Assembly (NCBI GenBank): GCA_002381565.1
Contig: DFWZ01000019.1
Coordinates: forward strand, 1 to 34,596
Origin: Gallionella sp. UBA4121
GTDB taxonomy: Bacteria; Pseudomonadota; Gammaproteobacteria; Burkholderiales; Gallionellaceae
Direction of reading: 5' to 3'
Length of the DNA stretch: 34,596 bases
The stretch's first letter is position 1. Every line of letters begins with the position of its first letter. Below the pieces are notes generated by a model. The model saw nothing but the letters and a program-made list of their open reading frames with translations, was not told the origin of the DNA and did not search any database. The translations under genes and the position numbers were made by a program. This document shows positions 1 through 7,508 of the stretch, one piece after another.

Positions 1-11
1 CAGACTCCTTA

Positions 12-50
12 CAAACAAAGAACCCGGCCTAGTGCCGGGTTTTTTGTTTG
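12..50. terminator. Bidirectional rho-independent terminator
   Basis: An 8-bp GC-rich stem (21-28 with 34-41) closes a 5-nt loop. It is extended by an A-rich left flank and T-rich right flank, so the whole structure is about 17 bp (12-28 with 34-50) with one G-U pair. A run of T follows the stem on both strands, so it can end transcription from either side. The gene it serves on the + strand lies before the window; on the - strand it is the last barrier after the DUF3144 gene. Confidence 0.85.
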
Positions 51-86
51 GGGGTTTGAAACGTTCTGACCTGCTTGAACGCAGTG

Positions 87-120
87 CAAGACCTTCTCGA
101 CTATCGCCGAGAAGGTCTTG
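87..120. repeat. 13-bp perfect inverted repeat (hairpin)
   Basis: Arms 87-99 and 108-120 are exact reverse complements (caagaccttctcg) around an 8-nt spacer. No T run follows on either strand, so it is not a standard terminator. It lies in the gene-free 244 bases before the DUF3144 gene. It could be an RNA stem, a protein binding site or a remnant of a repeat element; the sequence does not decide. Confidence 0.75.
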
Positions 121-196
121 TGACGACACCGAAGAAATTAATACAAAAGGTCGAAGCCACAAGACGCCCACGAAATTTGAGAGGACTTGTGTAAAT

Positions 197-234
197 GCAA
201 TATAAATATATTGCCTCTGAAAAACTCAAGAGGC
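197..234. repeat. Two overlapping small inverted repeats after the DUF3144 gene
   Basis: An AT-rich palindrome (197-204 with 207-214, arms gcaatata) shares two bases with a second stem (213-218 with 229-234, gcctct/agaggc, 10-nt loop). On the - strand the second stem begins 10 bases after the stop codon of the DUF3144 gene, so it may act as a weak transcript end or as a 3' stabilising hairpin. The U-tract after it is poor. Confidence 0.5.
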
Positions 235-244
235 CATAAAATAT

Positions 245-559
245 TTAATGTTTTTTCATGTACTTAGCATATGGAAGTTGCTCAGTTGGTTGAAACTGTT
301 TTTCATAATTACGCATATTGTTTTCCAGCATTTGTTTGAATTCAACAGTAAAGAATTCAATGCCCTGTGATTGTTTTTGCTGGAAATCTTCCAAACTAAG
401 TGCCCTGGATGCAGCGACAAATGCGCAAAAGCGAGCTGCAGCATACATAAAAGCAGTATTAACAATATTATTGTCTTGCGTCTCGGCATGATCATTCGCA
501 ACATTGATAAAGGTGTCAGCTAGCTGGCGAAGTAGTAGATCCTGATCTTGGTTTGACAT
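245..559 (-). CDS. DUF3144 family protein
   Basis: A 104-residue soluble protein without signal peptide or membrane segment. The central part, with a helix reading FINVAN, an acidic QD-rich turn and the run MYAAARFCAFVAAS, matches the conserved core I know from the DUF3144 family of proteobacteria; the end has the family's aromatic EKQFQP-type stretch. Function is unknown for the family. The start is supported by AGGA eight bases upstream of the ATG. It is separated from the moeB-like gene by 143 bases, so it probably has its own promoter and is not part of the gpmI operon. The family call comes from recalled sequence patterns, not a search. Confidence 0.75.
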   Translation of the reverse strand: MSNQDQDLLLRQLADTFINVANDHAETQDNNIVNTAFMYAAARFCAFVAASRALSLEDFQQKQSQGIEFFTVEFKQMLENNMRNYEKQFQPTEQLPYAKYMKKH

Positions 560-702
560 GTTGTATTCCTGAAGATGTAAAAATTTCTGACTATGTCAGC
601 GTTAATTGTTAAGCGCGATTTCATTTGCACAATTCAGTTATTGCCACAAAAGCGGAAATCCAGATGAATGCAGCCGATCGGTGCGTCATTCGATGTAGAT
701 CC

Positions 703-1452
703 TTATTTGATTGCGCAGACTGCGCAGTTCGGATCTCTTTGAAAGGCACTTTGTTTGATGGTCATATCAAACGCATCAACGGTCAACAGTTTGCCACACA
801 GGCCGGCGCTGATTCCTGCAAGCAGCTTGAGTGTTTCAGCCGCTTGTATGGTGCCGATGATACCTGTCAAAGGCGCGAAAACACCGGTGGTAGCGCATCG
901 TAATTCCTCAGATTCGCTATCTTCCGGGAACAAACAGTTGTAGCACGCTGCGCCTGGCATGCTGAAATCAAATACCGCCGCCTGCCCAGAAAACAGTATT
1001 GCCGCACCGGATACCAAAGGTTTTTGGTGCGTCAGGCACGCGCGGTTGATGGCATAGCGTGTGGCAAAGTTGTCGCTGCAATCGAGCACAATATCGACTT
1101 CTGCGACCAGATCATCGAGCTGGCCTGGGTCGACGCGCAAGGGTATTTCCACGCAAATTGTTTCGGGATTGATGTCCAGAATGGCCGCTTTGGCTGAACT
1201 TACCTTGGTCTGACCTATGGTGGATGTGCGATGCGCAATCTGGCGCTGCAAGTTGCTCAGATCCACCAAGTCATGATCGCACAGCATAATTTGACCAACT
1301 CCGCTGGCAGCGAGATATAACGCGGCGGGAGAACCCAGGCCGCCCAGCCCTACAATTAAAACCTTAGCGTTCAGTATTCGTTGCTGACCCTCAATACCAA
1401 TTTCATGAAGCAGGATGTGCCGGCCGTAACGCTGTAGTTGCAAGTCGTTCAT
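703..1452 (-). CDS. moeB: HesA/MoeB/ThiF family adenylyltransferase
   Basis: An E1-like enzyme of 249 residues, the usual MoeB/ThiF size. It activates the C-terminal glycine of a ubiquitin-like sulfur carrier (MoaD in molybdopterin synthesis or ThiS in thiamine synthesis) by adenylation. Visible features: the RYGRH start motif, nucleotide loop GLGGLGS (35-41), CSDN with the catalytic aspartate near 127, the candidate catalytic cysteine C186 in the segment RCATTG, and two zinc-binding pairs C170/C173 and C243/C246. No rhodanese domain is fused to the C-terminus. Its start overlaps the stop of the upstream small HMA-like gene by 4 bases, so the two are translationally coupled. MoeB and ThiF cannot be told apart from sequence alone, and no moaD or thiS is in the window; the symbol follows common annotation at this locus. 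Confidence 0.85.
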   Translation of the reverse strand: MNDLQLQRYGRHILLHEIGIEGQQRILNAKVLIVGLGGLGSPAALYLAASGVGQIMLCDHDLVDLSNLQRQIAHRTSTIGQTKVSSAKAAILDINPETICVEIPLRVDPGQLDDLVAEVDIVLDCSDNFATRYAINRACLTHQKPLVSGAAILFSGQAAVFDFSMPGAACYNCLFPEDSESEELRCATTGVFAPLTGIIGTIQAAETLKLLAGISAGLCGKLLTVDAFDMTIKQSAFQRDPNCAVCAIK

Positions 1453-1853
1453 TCGTATTCGCGCAGCTCGGGCGGTTGGCCTGCGTGTTCCTTATGCGGG
1501 TGCTGCCCACATACCTCAACAAAAACATCCTTTTCATTTTTCTTGGTTACATGGCCGCGGATTTCCATATTATGGCGACAGGTATCTTCGCAATAGTGAA
1601 TGATATTGCGACCAATTTGATGTAAAAAGCTATGGTCAAGATTGAATCCTTCTTGTTCGAGCGCATGTTCCAATCCTGCCAAGGTGTAGTCTCGCAGGTT
1701 GTAGCGGATTTCCAGTGTATGTGCCTTGTCCGTGCGTTCGGTTTTTAAGTTGGCAAGCCCTTTCAGTATTGTCAGTGCACGGGTAACCTGATCGGCTGGT
1801 TCTGCTGTGAACAACAGTTCACGCCGTTTCTCCAAATCGTAGGAATTGTTCAT
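1449..1853 (-). CDS. Small HMA-like (ferredoxin-fold) protein with Cys/His cluster
   Basis: A 134-residue protein I do not recognise by name. Residues 14-72 read like the beta-alpha-beta-beta-alpha-beta pattern of heavy-metal-associated (HMA) domains: a strand, a helix ending in LKGL, two strands, a helix and a final EQEGF turn. The CxxC metal motif of true HMA domains is absent. The second half holds an HxCxxxCxH arrangement (H86, C88, C92, H94), a further C115 and a His-rich tail, which could form a metal or redox site. Start: AGGAG seven bases upstream of ATG. It lies 25 bases after ctpA and overlaps the MoeB-like gene by 4 bases, so it may be functionally tied to that enzyme. Function is not known. 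Confidence 0.7.
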   Translation of the reverse strand: MNNSYDLEKRRELLFTAEPADQVTRALTILKGLANLKTERTDKAHTLEIRYNLRDYTLAGLEHALEQEGFNLDHSFLHQIGRNIIHYCEDTCRHNMEIRGHVTKKNEKDVFVEVCGQHPHKEHAGQPPELREYE

Positions 1854-1878
1854 GGATTACTCCTGTATACGACAGTGC

Positions 1879-3264
1879 TTACTTGCCTTGTAATATTTGC
1901 ATGCCTTTAAGCAGGTTAAGCGCCTGATTGAGTTGATAGTCATTCTTTGTGCCAAACTCAACAGGAGCAGACTTCTCCGAGTTATTTTTTGGGTCAGAGC
2001 CACTTTTACGAGAAAAGTCAGCCTTATCGTCCGCCTGTTTGTCATTGATCAAATGCTTGTCAAGGTCAGACTCGCGCAGATTGAGCACGCTGTCTGAACC
2101 TGATGAGGAAGGATCTTCGACCAGGATGTCCGGCACGATGCCTTTGGCCTGAATAGAGTGACCGCCGGGTGTGTAATATCGGGCTGTTGTCAGTTTGATG
2201 GCAGTGTTGTTACCCAAAGGCAGAACGGTTTGAACCGATCCTTTGCCGAAACTTTGGGTGCCCATGATTACCGCACGCTTGTGATCTTGCAGGGCGCCCG
2301 CAACAATTTCGGATGCCGAGGCGGAACCGCCGTTGACAAGCACGACTAAGGGCACGCTCTTGATTGAAGCTGGTATGATTTTCTCATAGTCTTTTTTTGA
2401 ATTGCCGCGCAGATAATATTCGGGTGAGGCGGTCAGATGCATCTTCGCTTCTTCCGTGCGGCCTTCGGTGTAGACAACTAATGCATCGCGTGCCAGGAAA
2501 GCGGCTGACACTGCCACGGCTCCGTCCAGCAAGCCACCAGGGTCATTCCGCAGGTCGAGAACCAGGCCCTTCAAGGCGCCTTTGTTGTCTTTAACCAGTT
2601 TGTCGAGTGCAGTAGACAGATTTTCACCGGTGTGTTCCTGAAATTGTGTGATGCGAACAAAGGCGTAGCCGGGTTCCAGCAGTTTGGCCTTCACGCTTTG
2701 CACCTTGATTACAGCACGCACCACGGTAATGATTAGCGGCTTATGCTCATTTTTGCGCAGGATGGTGAGGATGATTTTACTGCCAGGCTTGCCTCGCATG
2801 CGCTTGACTGCATCGTTCAGTGACATGCCTTTTACCAGGGCGTCATCCAGTTTGAGAATCAAGTCACCCGTTTTAACGCCTGCAAGATAGGCAGGGGTGT
2901 CTTCAATCGGTGATATGACTTTAATCAGACCATCTTCCATGCCGACTTCGATGCCTAACCCGCCAAATTCACCTTGAGTTCCGACTTGCAGGTCCTTGAA
3001 TGCATCCGCATCAAGGTAGGCGGAGTGTGGGTCCAGGCCATTGAGCATGCCCTTGATGGCGTCGGTGAAAAGTTGTTTGTCGGATACAGGTTCAACGTAG
3101 CTGCTCTTGATTTGACCGAATACTTCGGTAAAGGCGCGAAGCTCTTCAACTGGTAAAGGGGTCGTGATCGTTTCCTTGTCGGCAAACGCTGCAAAATGCA
3201 GACTGAGCGAAATGCCGGCTACCAAACCTAAACCTACCAAACCTAGCTTTTCCAGACGACGCAT
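1879..3264 (-). CDS. ctpA: C-terminal processing peptidase (S41 family)
   Basis: A periplasmic serine protease of 461 residues. An N-terminal signal or anchor (about 7-28) is followed by a helical region, a PDZ domain (about 95-185) and the S41 catalytic domain (about 190-390). The Ser/Lys dyad is visible: S316 in GGSASASE and K341 in SFGKGS, with the 25-residue spacing I recall for CtpA proteases. The C-terminal tail after about 395 is low-complexity, rich in Asp, Ser and Lys. Such enzymes trim or degrade envelope proteins, including murein hydrolases in several bacteria. The gene directly follows envC (12-base gap) in the same operon, which fits a role in controlling cell-wall hydrolysis; that link is inference. 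Confidence 0.93.
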   Translation of the reverse strand: MRRLEKLGLVGLGLVAGISLSLHFAAFADKETITTPLPVEELRAFTEVFGQIKSSYVEPVSDKQLFTDAIKGMLNGLDPHSAYLDADAFKDLQVGTQGEFGGLGIEVGMEDGLIKVISPIEDTPAYLAGVKTGDLILKLDDALVKGMSLNDAVKRMRGKPGSKIILTILRKNEHKPLIITVVRAVIKVQSVKAKLLEPGYAFVRITQFQEHTGENLSTALDKLVKDNKGALKGLVLDLRNDPGGLLDGAVAVSAAFLARDALVVYTEGRTEEAKMHLTASPEYYLRGNSKKDYEKIIPASIKSVPLVVLVNGGSASASEIVAGALQDHKRAVIMGTQSFGKGSVQTVLPLGNNTAIKLTTARYYTPGGHSIQAKGIVPDILVEDPSSSGSDSVLNLRESDLDKHLINDKQADDKADFSRKSGSDPKNNSEKSAPVEFGTKNDYQLNQALNLLKGMQILQGK

Positions 3265-3276
3265 AATTACCCCTAG

Positions 3277-4446
3277 TTATTTTTTAGCCAGCCATTTTAT
3301 TGGATCGAGCGGTTTGCTCTCGTGACGTAATTCAAAGTATAAACCGGAATCGGAATTTCCGCCGCTGTTGCCCACAGTTGCGATGGTGTCGCCACCGCGA
3401 AGTTCATCACCCACCTGCTTATAGAGTGTTTCGTTGTTGCCGTATAAGCTCATATAGGCATGGCCGTGATCCACGATAAGTAAGTTGCCAAAGCCGCGTA
3501 ACCAGTCCGCAAACACGACCCGTCCGGCCGCGATAACCTTGACGGATTGCCCGCTCGAGGACCTGATAAATATTCCCTTCCAGAGAACCGTGCTGTCAGG
3601 ACGTGTGGCACCAAAGTGGTTGGTGATGTCACCTTTGACCGGCAATGCCAGCTTGCCCTGGAGTCGCTCAAACGGCTGGCCGTCAAAACGATTATCCGGG
3701 ATATTTTCGTTGCGAAACAAGGATTTTGTCTTTGGTTTTGCAAGCATTTCGGCAATTTTGGCGACCAGTCTGGCGAGTCTGTTTTCGTCGTGTTGCAGGC
3801 GGGTGATTTCGTGACGCTGTTGCGTTAACTGATTGGAAATCCGGCCCAGCACTTGCAGTCTTTCGTGCTGATCCTGTTTGAGCTTTTCCTTTTGTGTTGC
3901 CTGTTCGGCGCGTAGATTTGACAGCGCTTCGCTTTGCGCCTGTACTTTATCGCTAACGTTTTTCAGCGCATTGAGATCAGTGCGCAAGCTGTCAAGCCAG
4001 GCCGCTCGATTGCGGGCAATATATCGAAAATACTGCAAGTCACGCGCAACTTTGTTCGGATCCTGGTTGTCCAGCATGAGTTTAAGATACTCATGTTTGC
4101 CACCCAGATATTGCTGATATAAAAGCCTGGACAACAATGCCTGCTGCCAGGATAAATGCTGTTTTAACTGTTGTTGTTGTGCATGAAGTTCGTTCAGCTT
4201 TGTGTCGGCCTCGCGCTGCTGCTCGGCCAGTTCTGCTATTTTTCTGTTGCTGTCGCTGATGGCCCTTTCCGATGCACGCAGGGCGTCTGCTGCCTCGGTT
4301 TTGGATTCGCTGGTTTTGGCCATTTCGCTCTGCATCGTGGTTATCCGCTGACGCAGGTTCTCAAGTTCCTCCTGTTGACTGGCCGATACCGTGCCAGTCA
4401 GAAGCAGGCTGCACAAAACCAGAAACCGAAATTTCAGCCGTTTCAC
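3277..4446 (-). CDS. envC: Murein hydrolase activator EnvC (degenerate LytM domain)
   Basis: A 389-residue periplasmic protein: signal peptide (1-22, ending near VSAS), a long coiled coil rich in Gln, Glu and Lys (about 23-250), and a C-terminal LytM/M23 domain (about 270-385). The zinc ligands of active M23 peptidases are lost: the usual H-x-G-x-D region reads WKGIF, and the final HxH region reads LYFELRH with Tyr where the first His should be. This matches EnvC-type proteins, which do not cut peptidoglycan but switch on the amidases AmiA/AmiB at the division site. Its start overlaps the gpmI stop by 4 bases, so it is co-translated with gpmI, an order also seen in E. coli. Confidence 0.92.
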   Translation of the reverse strand: MKRLKFRFLVLCSLLLTGTVSASQQEELENLRQRITTMQSEMAKTSESKTEAADALRASERAISDSNRKIAELAEQQREADTKLNELHAQQQQLKQHLSWQQALLSRLLYQQYLGGKHEYLKLMLDNQDPNKVARDLQYFRYIARNRAAWLDSLRTDLNALKNVSDKVQAQSEALSNLRAEQATQKEKLKQDQHERLQVLGRISNQLTQQRHEITRLQHDENRLARLVAKIAEMLAKPKTKSLFRNENIPDNRFDGQPFERLQGKLALPVKGDITNHFGATRPDSTVLWKGIFIRSSSGQSVKVIAAGRVVFADWLRGFGNLLIVDHGHAYMSLYGNNETLYKQVGDELRGGDTIATVGNSGGNSDSGLYFELRHESKPLDPIKWLAKK

Positions 4447-5981
4447 GTTAACTGGATCAGGCTGTGTCCTGTCATTTCGTCAGGTTTTGGCAGACCCATC
4501 ATGTGCAGCAGGCTAGGTGCAATATCACGCAGTGAGCCCGCCTCGAGCAGATGGGCCGGGCGTCCGACATACAGGAATGGCACCGGATTGAGTGTGTGTG
4601 CCGTATGAGCCTGGTGTGTGGCGTTATCCATCATCTGCTCGGCATTGCCGTGATCGGCGGTAATGATGATTTCTCCGCCGATGGATTGCATGGTCTTGAC
4701 TGCGCGACCGATGCAGACATCGAGCGTTTCAATCGCTTTGATGGCAGCAGCCAGGTTGCCGCTATGGCCTACCATGTCCCCGTTGGCATAGTTGCATATG
4801 ATGAGCGGATATTGGAGGCTCAGGATGGCTTCTTCAAGTTTGTCTGTTACGCTGAATGCGCTCATTTCCGGTTGCAGATCGTATGTCTCGACTTTAGGCG
4901 ATGGTACCAGGATGCGATCTTCACCGGGATAGGGCTGCTCCTTCCCGCCGCTGAAGAAATAGGTGACGTGCGCATACTTCTCGGTTTCAGCGATGCGCAG
5001 CTGCTTCAATCCCAGACCGGCGACATACTCGCCAATGTCGTTGTGTATCGCGTCAGAGGAAAAAGCGCATGGCAAGGTAAATTCTGCGCCGTAGTTGCTG
5101 AGTGTGACAAAGCGGCCAAACTTCGGTATATATGAGCGGGAAAATCCGCTGAATGCCTGGTCGGTCAAGGCGCGGGTGATTTCGCGGGCACGGTCGGCGC
5201 GGAAATTCATGAATACCACGACATCGCCGTCCCGCATGGATACGGGCAGTTCATCGCCGGACTGAATGCGGGTAGGCTTGACGAATTCATCCGATTCGCC
5301 GCGCGCATAGGCTGACTCCAGCGCGGATAAGGCATTCGGGGCCGAGTATTCTGCGGCTCCCTGCGTCAGTAGTTCATAGGCCGGCTGTACGCGTTCCCAG
5401 CGATTATCCCGATCCATTGCATAGAAACGACCGACTACACTGGCGATTTTTCCTGCACCCTGAGCGATACATTTGTCTTGTAACGCGATCAGTGATTGCG
5501 CTGCACTCTTGGGTGGCGTGTCCCGGCCGTCAAGGAAGGCATGCAGATAGATTTTTTTAAGGCCGTTCTTTGCCGCCATTTCCAGCATGGCGAATATGTG
5601 GTTTTCGTGGCTGTGTACGCCGCCATTTGAGAGCAGGCCCATGATGTGCAGGGCGCTGTCGTTTCTTTTTGCGACATTTATGGCATCGAGCAATGCTGAA
5701 TTGGCGAAAAAACTGCCGTCCTCGATCGCAACATCAACCCGGCTCAAGTCCTGATAGACCACGCGTCCGGCGCCGATATTGAGATGCCCTACTTCTGAAT
5801 TGCCCATCTGCGATGAAGGCAGGCCGACGAATTTTTCGGAGGCATTGATCAGCGTGTGTGGATAGTCGCGCCATAGCGCGTCCCAGTTAGGTTTGTGCGC
5901 AGCAAGAATGGCGTTGGAATCGGTTTCTTCACGATAACCGAAGCCGTCCAGAATAAGCAACAAGACAGGAGTAGCGTTCAT
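4443..5981 (-). CDS. gpmI: 2,3-bisphosphoglycerate-independent phosphoglycerate mutase
   Basis: Glycolytic/gluconeogenic enzyme converting 3-phosphoglycerate to 2-phosphoglycerate through a phosphoserine intermediate. The length of 512 residues is normal for the family. Visible are the metal-binding LDGFG near the start, the catalytic serine S62 in QMGNSEVGH, the DGRDTPP and FRADRAR substrate motifs, and the C-terminal metal sites GDMVGHSGN and TADHGNAEQ. It is the first gene of a five-gene operon (gpmI-envC-ctpA-HMA-like-moeB-like) and is divergent from the ArsR gene, with 77 bases between. No clear Shine-Dalgarno sequence is seen before the ATG. Confidence 0.97.
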   Translation of the reverse strand: MNATPVLLLILDGFGYREETDSNAILAAHKPNWDALWRDYPHTLINASEKFVGLPSSQMGNSEVGHLNIGAGRVVYQDLSRVDVAIEDGSFFANSALLDAINVAKRNDSALHIMGLLSNGGVHSHENHIFAMLEMAAKNGLKKIYLHAFLDGRDTPPKSAAQSLIALQDKCIAQGAGKIASVVGRFYAMDRDNRWERVQPAYELLTQGAAEYSAPNALSALESAYARGESDEFVKPTRIQSGDELPVSMRDGDVVVFMNFRADRAREITRALTDQAFSGFSRSYIPKFGRFVTLSNYGAEFTLPCAFSSDAIHNDIGEYVAGLGLKQLRIAETEKYAHVTYFFSGGKEQPYPGEDRILVPSPKVETYDLQPEMSAFSVTDKLEEAILSLQYPLIICNYANGDMVGHSGNLAAAIKAIETLDVCIGRAVKTMQSIGGEIIITADHGNAEQMMDNATHQAHTAHTLNPVPFLYVGRPAHLLEAGSLRDIAPSLLHMMGLPKPDEMTGHSLIQLT

Positions 5982-6058
5982 TGATGTAATATACGGCGGG
6001 TGGGTGATTTTGGATGATCCATTTTAACCGAATTGGTGTTGAGTTATAAGGAAAAAGC

Positions 6059-6361
6059 ATGACGAACAATTTAATAGACAGAGAAGAAGATATTCAACAG
6101 GCGTCACAGGCTATCAAGGCGATTGCTCATCCCTTGCGTTTGAAGATTCTGTGTGTTTTGGGCGATCAGGAAATCAGTGTTCAGGATATTGTCGAGCATG
6201 TCGGTACATCGCAAAGCAATATTTCCCAGCATTTGGCCATTCTGAGAGATAAAGGCGTGTTGTCCACACGCAAGGAGGCCAACAGGGTTTTTTACCGGGT
6301 TGGTGATTTACGCACACTCAAGCTGGTGATTCTGATGCGCGAAGTTTTCTGCACGGCATAA
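6059..6361 (+). CDS. ArsR/SmtB repressor with BigR/SqrR-type cysteine pair
   Basis: A 100-residue winged-helix regulator: helix-turn-helix with TSQSNISQHLAIL as recognition helix, then the beta wing ending in FYRV. It has exactly two cysteines, C32 in ILCVLGD and C98 three residues from the C-terminus, 66 residues apart. That spacing equals the one I recall for the persulfide-sensing pair of BigR (42/108) and SqrR (41/107). The CxC or His/Asp metal sites of arsenic and zinc ArsR proteins are not seen. Start: AAGGA lies about 7 bases before ATG. It precedes an RND efflux cassette and a DUF2892 gene, and a large palindrome follows its stop codon. I infer a repressor that forms an intramolecular tetrasulfide or disulfide and releases the downstream operon; the inducer is unproven. 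Confidence 0.85.
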   Translation: MTNNLIDREEDIQQASQAIKAIAHPLRLKILCVLGDQEISVQDIVEHVGTSQSNISQHLAILRDKGVLSTRKEANRVFYRVGDLRTLKLVILMREVFCTA

Positions 6362-6364
6362 TGC

Positions 6365-6393
6365 TTGTCATTTTCTCAATATATTAGTATATT
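6365..6393 (+). promoter_or_regulatory. Sigma70-type promoter of the RND efflux genes
   Basis: TTGTCA at 6365-6370 and TATATT at 6388-6393 are separated by exactly 17 bases, each one base from consensus. Transcription would start near 6400, upstream of the GTG start at 6438. The -10 box is the spacer of the palindrome at 6374-6407, so a bound repressor dimer would cover it. Confidence 0.7.
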
Positions 6394-6407
6394 CTAATAT
6401 ATTGAGA
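6374..6407. promoter_or_regulatory. Perfect 14-6-14 palindrome, probable ArsR operator
   Basis: Arms 6374-6387 and 6394-6407 (tctcaatatattag and its exact reverse complement) flank a 6-base spacer. Palindromic AT-rich operators are typical of ArsR-family repressors. It begins 13 bases after the arsR-like stop codon and overlaps the -10 box of the promoter of the adaptor gene. No copy is seen before the regulator's own gene. Confidence 0.75.
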
Positions 6408-6437
6408 GCTAAAGTAATAATAAGTGAGGTGTTCGTT

Positions 6438-7454
6438 GTGAAAAAATTGGGTATGGTTGGTTTACTGATGATGGTCGCAAGCGTGCAGGCTGCCGAGACG
6501 GTGGCGCCGGTGGAATATCGCGAGGTGGCGCAGACCTATAGTGCCGAGGGGCTGGTTGAGGCGACGCAGCAATCTACGGTATCTGCGCAAATCGGCGGAC
6601 GTGTCAAGGAAGTCCTTTTTGATGCGGGAGACTGGGTCAATAAAGGGCAGGTGATTTTGCGCATTGATGAGCGTGAGGCAGTGCAGGCGCAGGCGGCAAG
6701 CGGGGCGCAGGTAATGCAGGCGCAGGCCAATGTACAGAATGCCAGAGCGACATACGAGCGTTCAAAACAATTGTTCGCACAAAAATTCATCAGCCAGGCC
6801 GGGCTCGACAAGGCGCAAGTGGATTACAAGGTAGCACTTGCTCAGGCCGCAGCGAGCGAAGCGGTTGCCGGTCAGGCCAGGTTGGCGCATGGCTATACGT
6901 CCGTGATAGCGCCATTTCCCGGTGTGGTATCGGCGCGACTGGTGGAATTGGGCGAGATGGTCATGCCGGGCAAGCCATTGATGAGCGGCTTTGATCCTTC
7001 CGAGATGCGCGTGGTGGTCAGCGTGCCGCAGGAGAAAATAGACGAAATCGGTACGAAATCAGAAACGCTGGTGGAGATTCCTTCGTTGACGCGCTGGATC
7101 AAGGCGGCTTCAATCCGGGTGCAACCTGTCGCCGATGCGCGCACGCACAGCACGCAAATACGCGTGAATCTGCCCGCCAATGAAAAAGGACTTTACCCCG
7201 GCATGTTCGTGCGCGTTCATTTTGTGGTCGGAAAAATCAAAAAACTGGTGATACCAGTCGGTGCGGTATTGCACCGAAGCGAAGTCGTGGCGGTGTATGT
7301 GGTGGACGACCAGGGCGTCGCGCGGTTGCGTCAGATCCGGGTGGGCGAGAACGTGGCAGACGGATTTGTCGAGGTTTTGGCGGGTCTGAAAGCGGGTGAG
7401 AAGGTGGCCAGCGACCCGGTGAAAGTCGGCATGCAGGGCGTGATGCAGAAGTAA
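6438..7454 (+). CDS. RND efflux periplasmic adaptor (MFP, HlyD family)
   Basis: The membrane-fusion subunit that links an inner-membrane RND pump to an outer-membrane channel. I choose the GTG at 6438: GAGGTG lies six bases upstream and the product starts with a clean signal peptide (MKKLGMVGLLMMVASVQA). An upstream TTG at 6402 would lie inside the operator palindrome. The 338-residue protein has the usual order: lipoyl half-motifs flanking a short alpha-hairpin rich in Ala and Gln (about 75-135), a beta-barrel domain, and a membrane-proximal domain at the end. There is no lipobox cysteine. It is followed 54 bases later by the pump gene. No outer-membrane factor is encoded nearby, so a shared TolC-like channel must be assumed. 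Confidence 0.92.
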   Translation: MKKLGMVGLLMMVASVQAAETVAPVEYREVAQTYSAEGLVEATQQSTVSAQIGGRVKEVLFDAGDWVNKGQVILRIDEREAVQAQAASGAQVMQAQANVQNARATYERSKQLFAQKFISQAGLDKAQVDYKVALAQAAASEAVAGQARLAHGYTSVIAPFPGVVSARLVELGEMVMPGKPLMSGFDPSEMRVVVSVPQEKIDEIGTKSETLVEIPSLTRWIKAASIRVQPVADARTHSTQIRVNLPANEKGLYPGMFVRVHFVVGKIKKLVIPVGAVLHRSEVVAVYVVDDQGVARLRQIRVGENVADGFVEVLAGLKAGEKVASDPVKVGMQGVMQK

Positions 7455-7508
7455 TTGCAAGCGTCAGGCTTGCAGGCGAATTTTTGGTAATTGGTATTGG
7501 AAAAAAAT

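Noticed and set aside
1..20. Possible tRNA 3' end before the terminator
   Set aside because: Too little sequence; no CCA end or T-arm can be seen.
6402..6437. TTG start at 6402 for the adaptor protein
   Set aside because: It lies inside the palindrome, near the expected transcription start, and would put 12 residues before a clean signal peptide; GTG at 6438 has a proper ribosome site.
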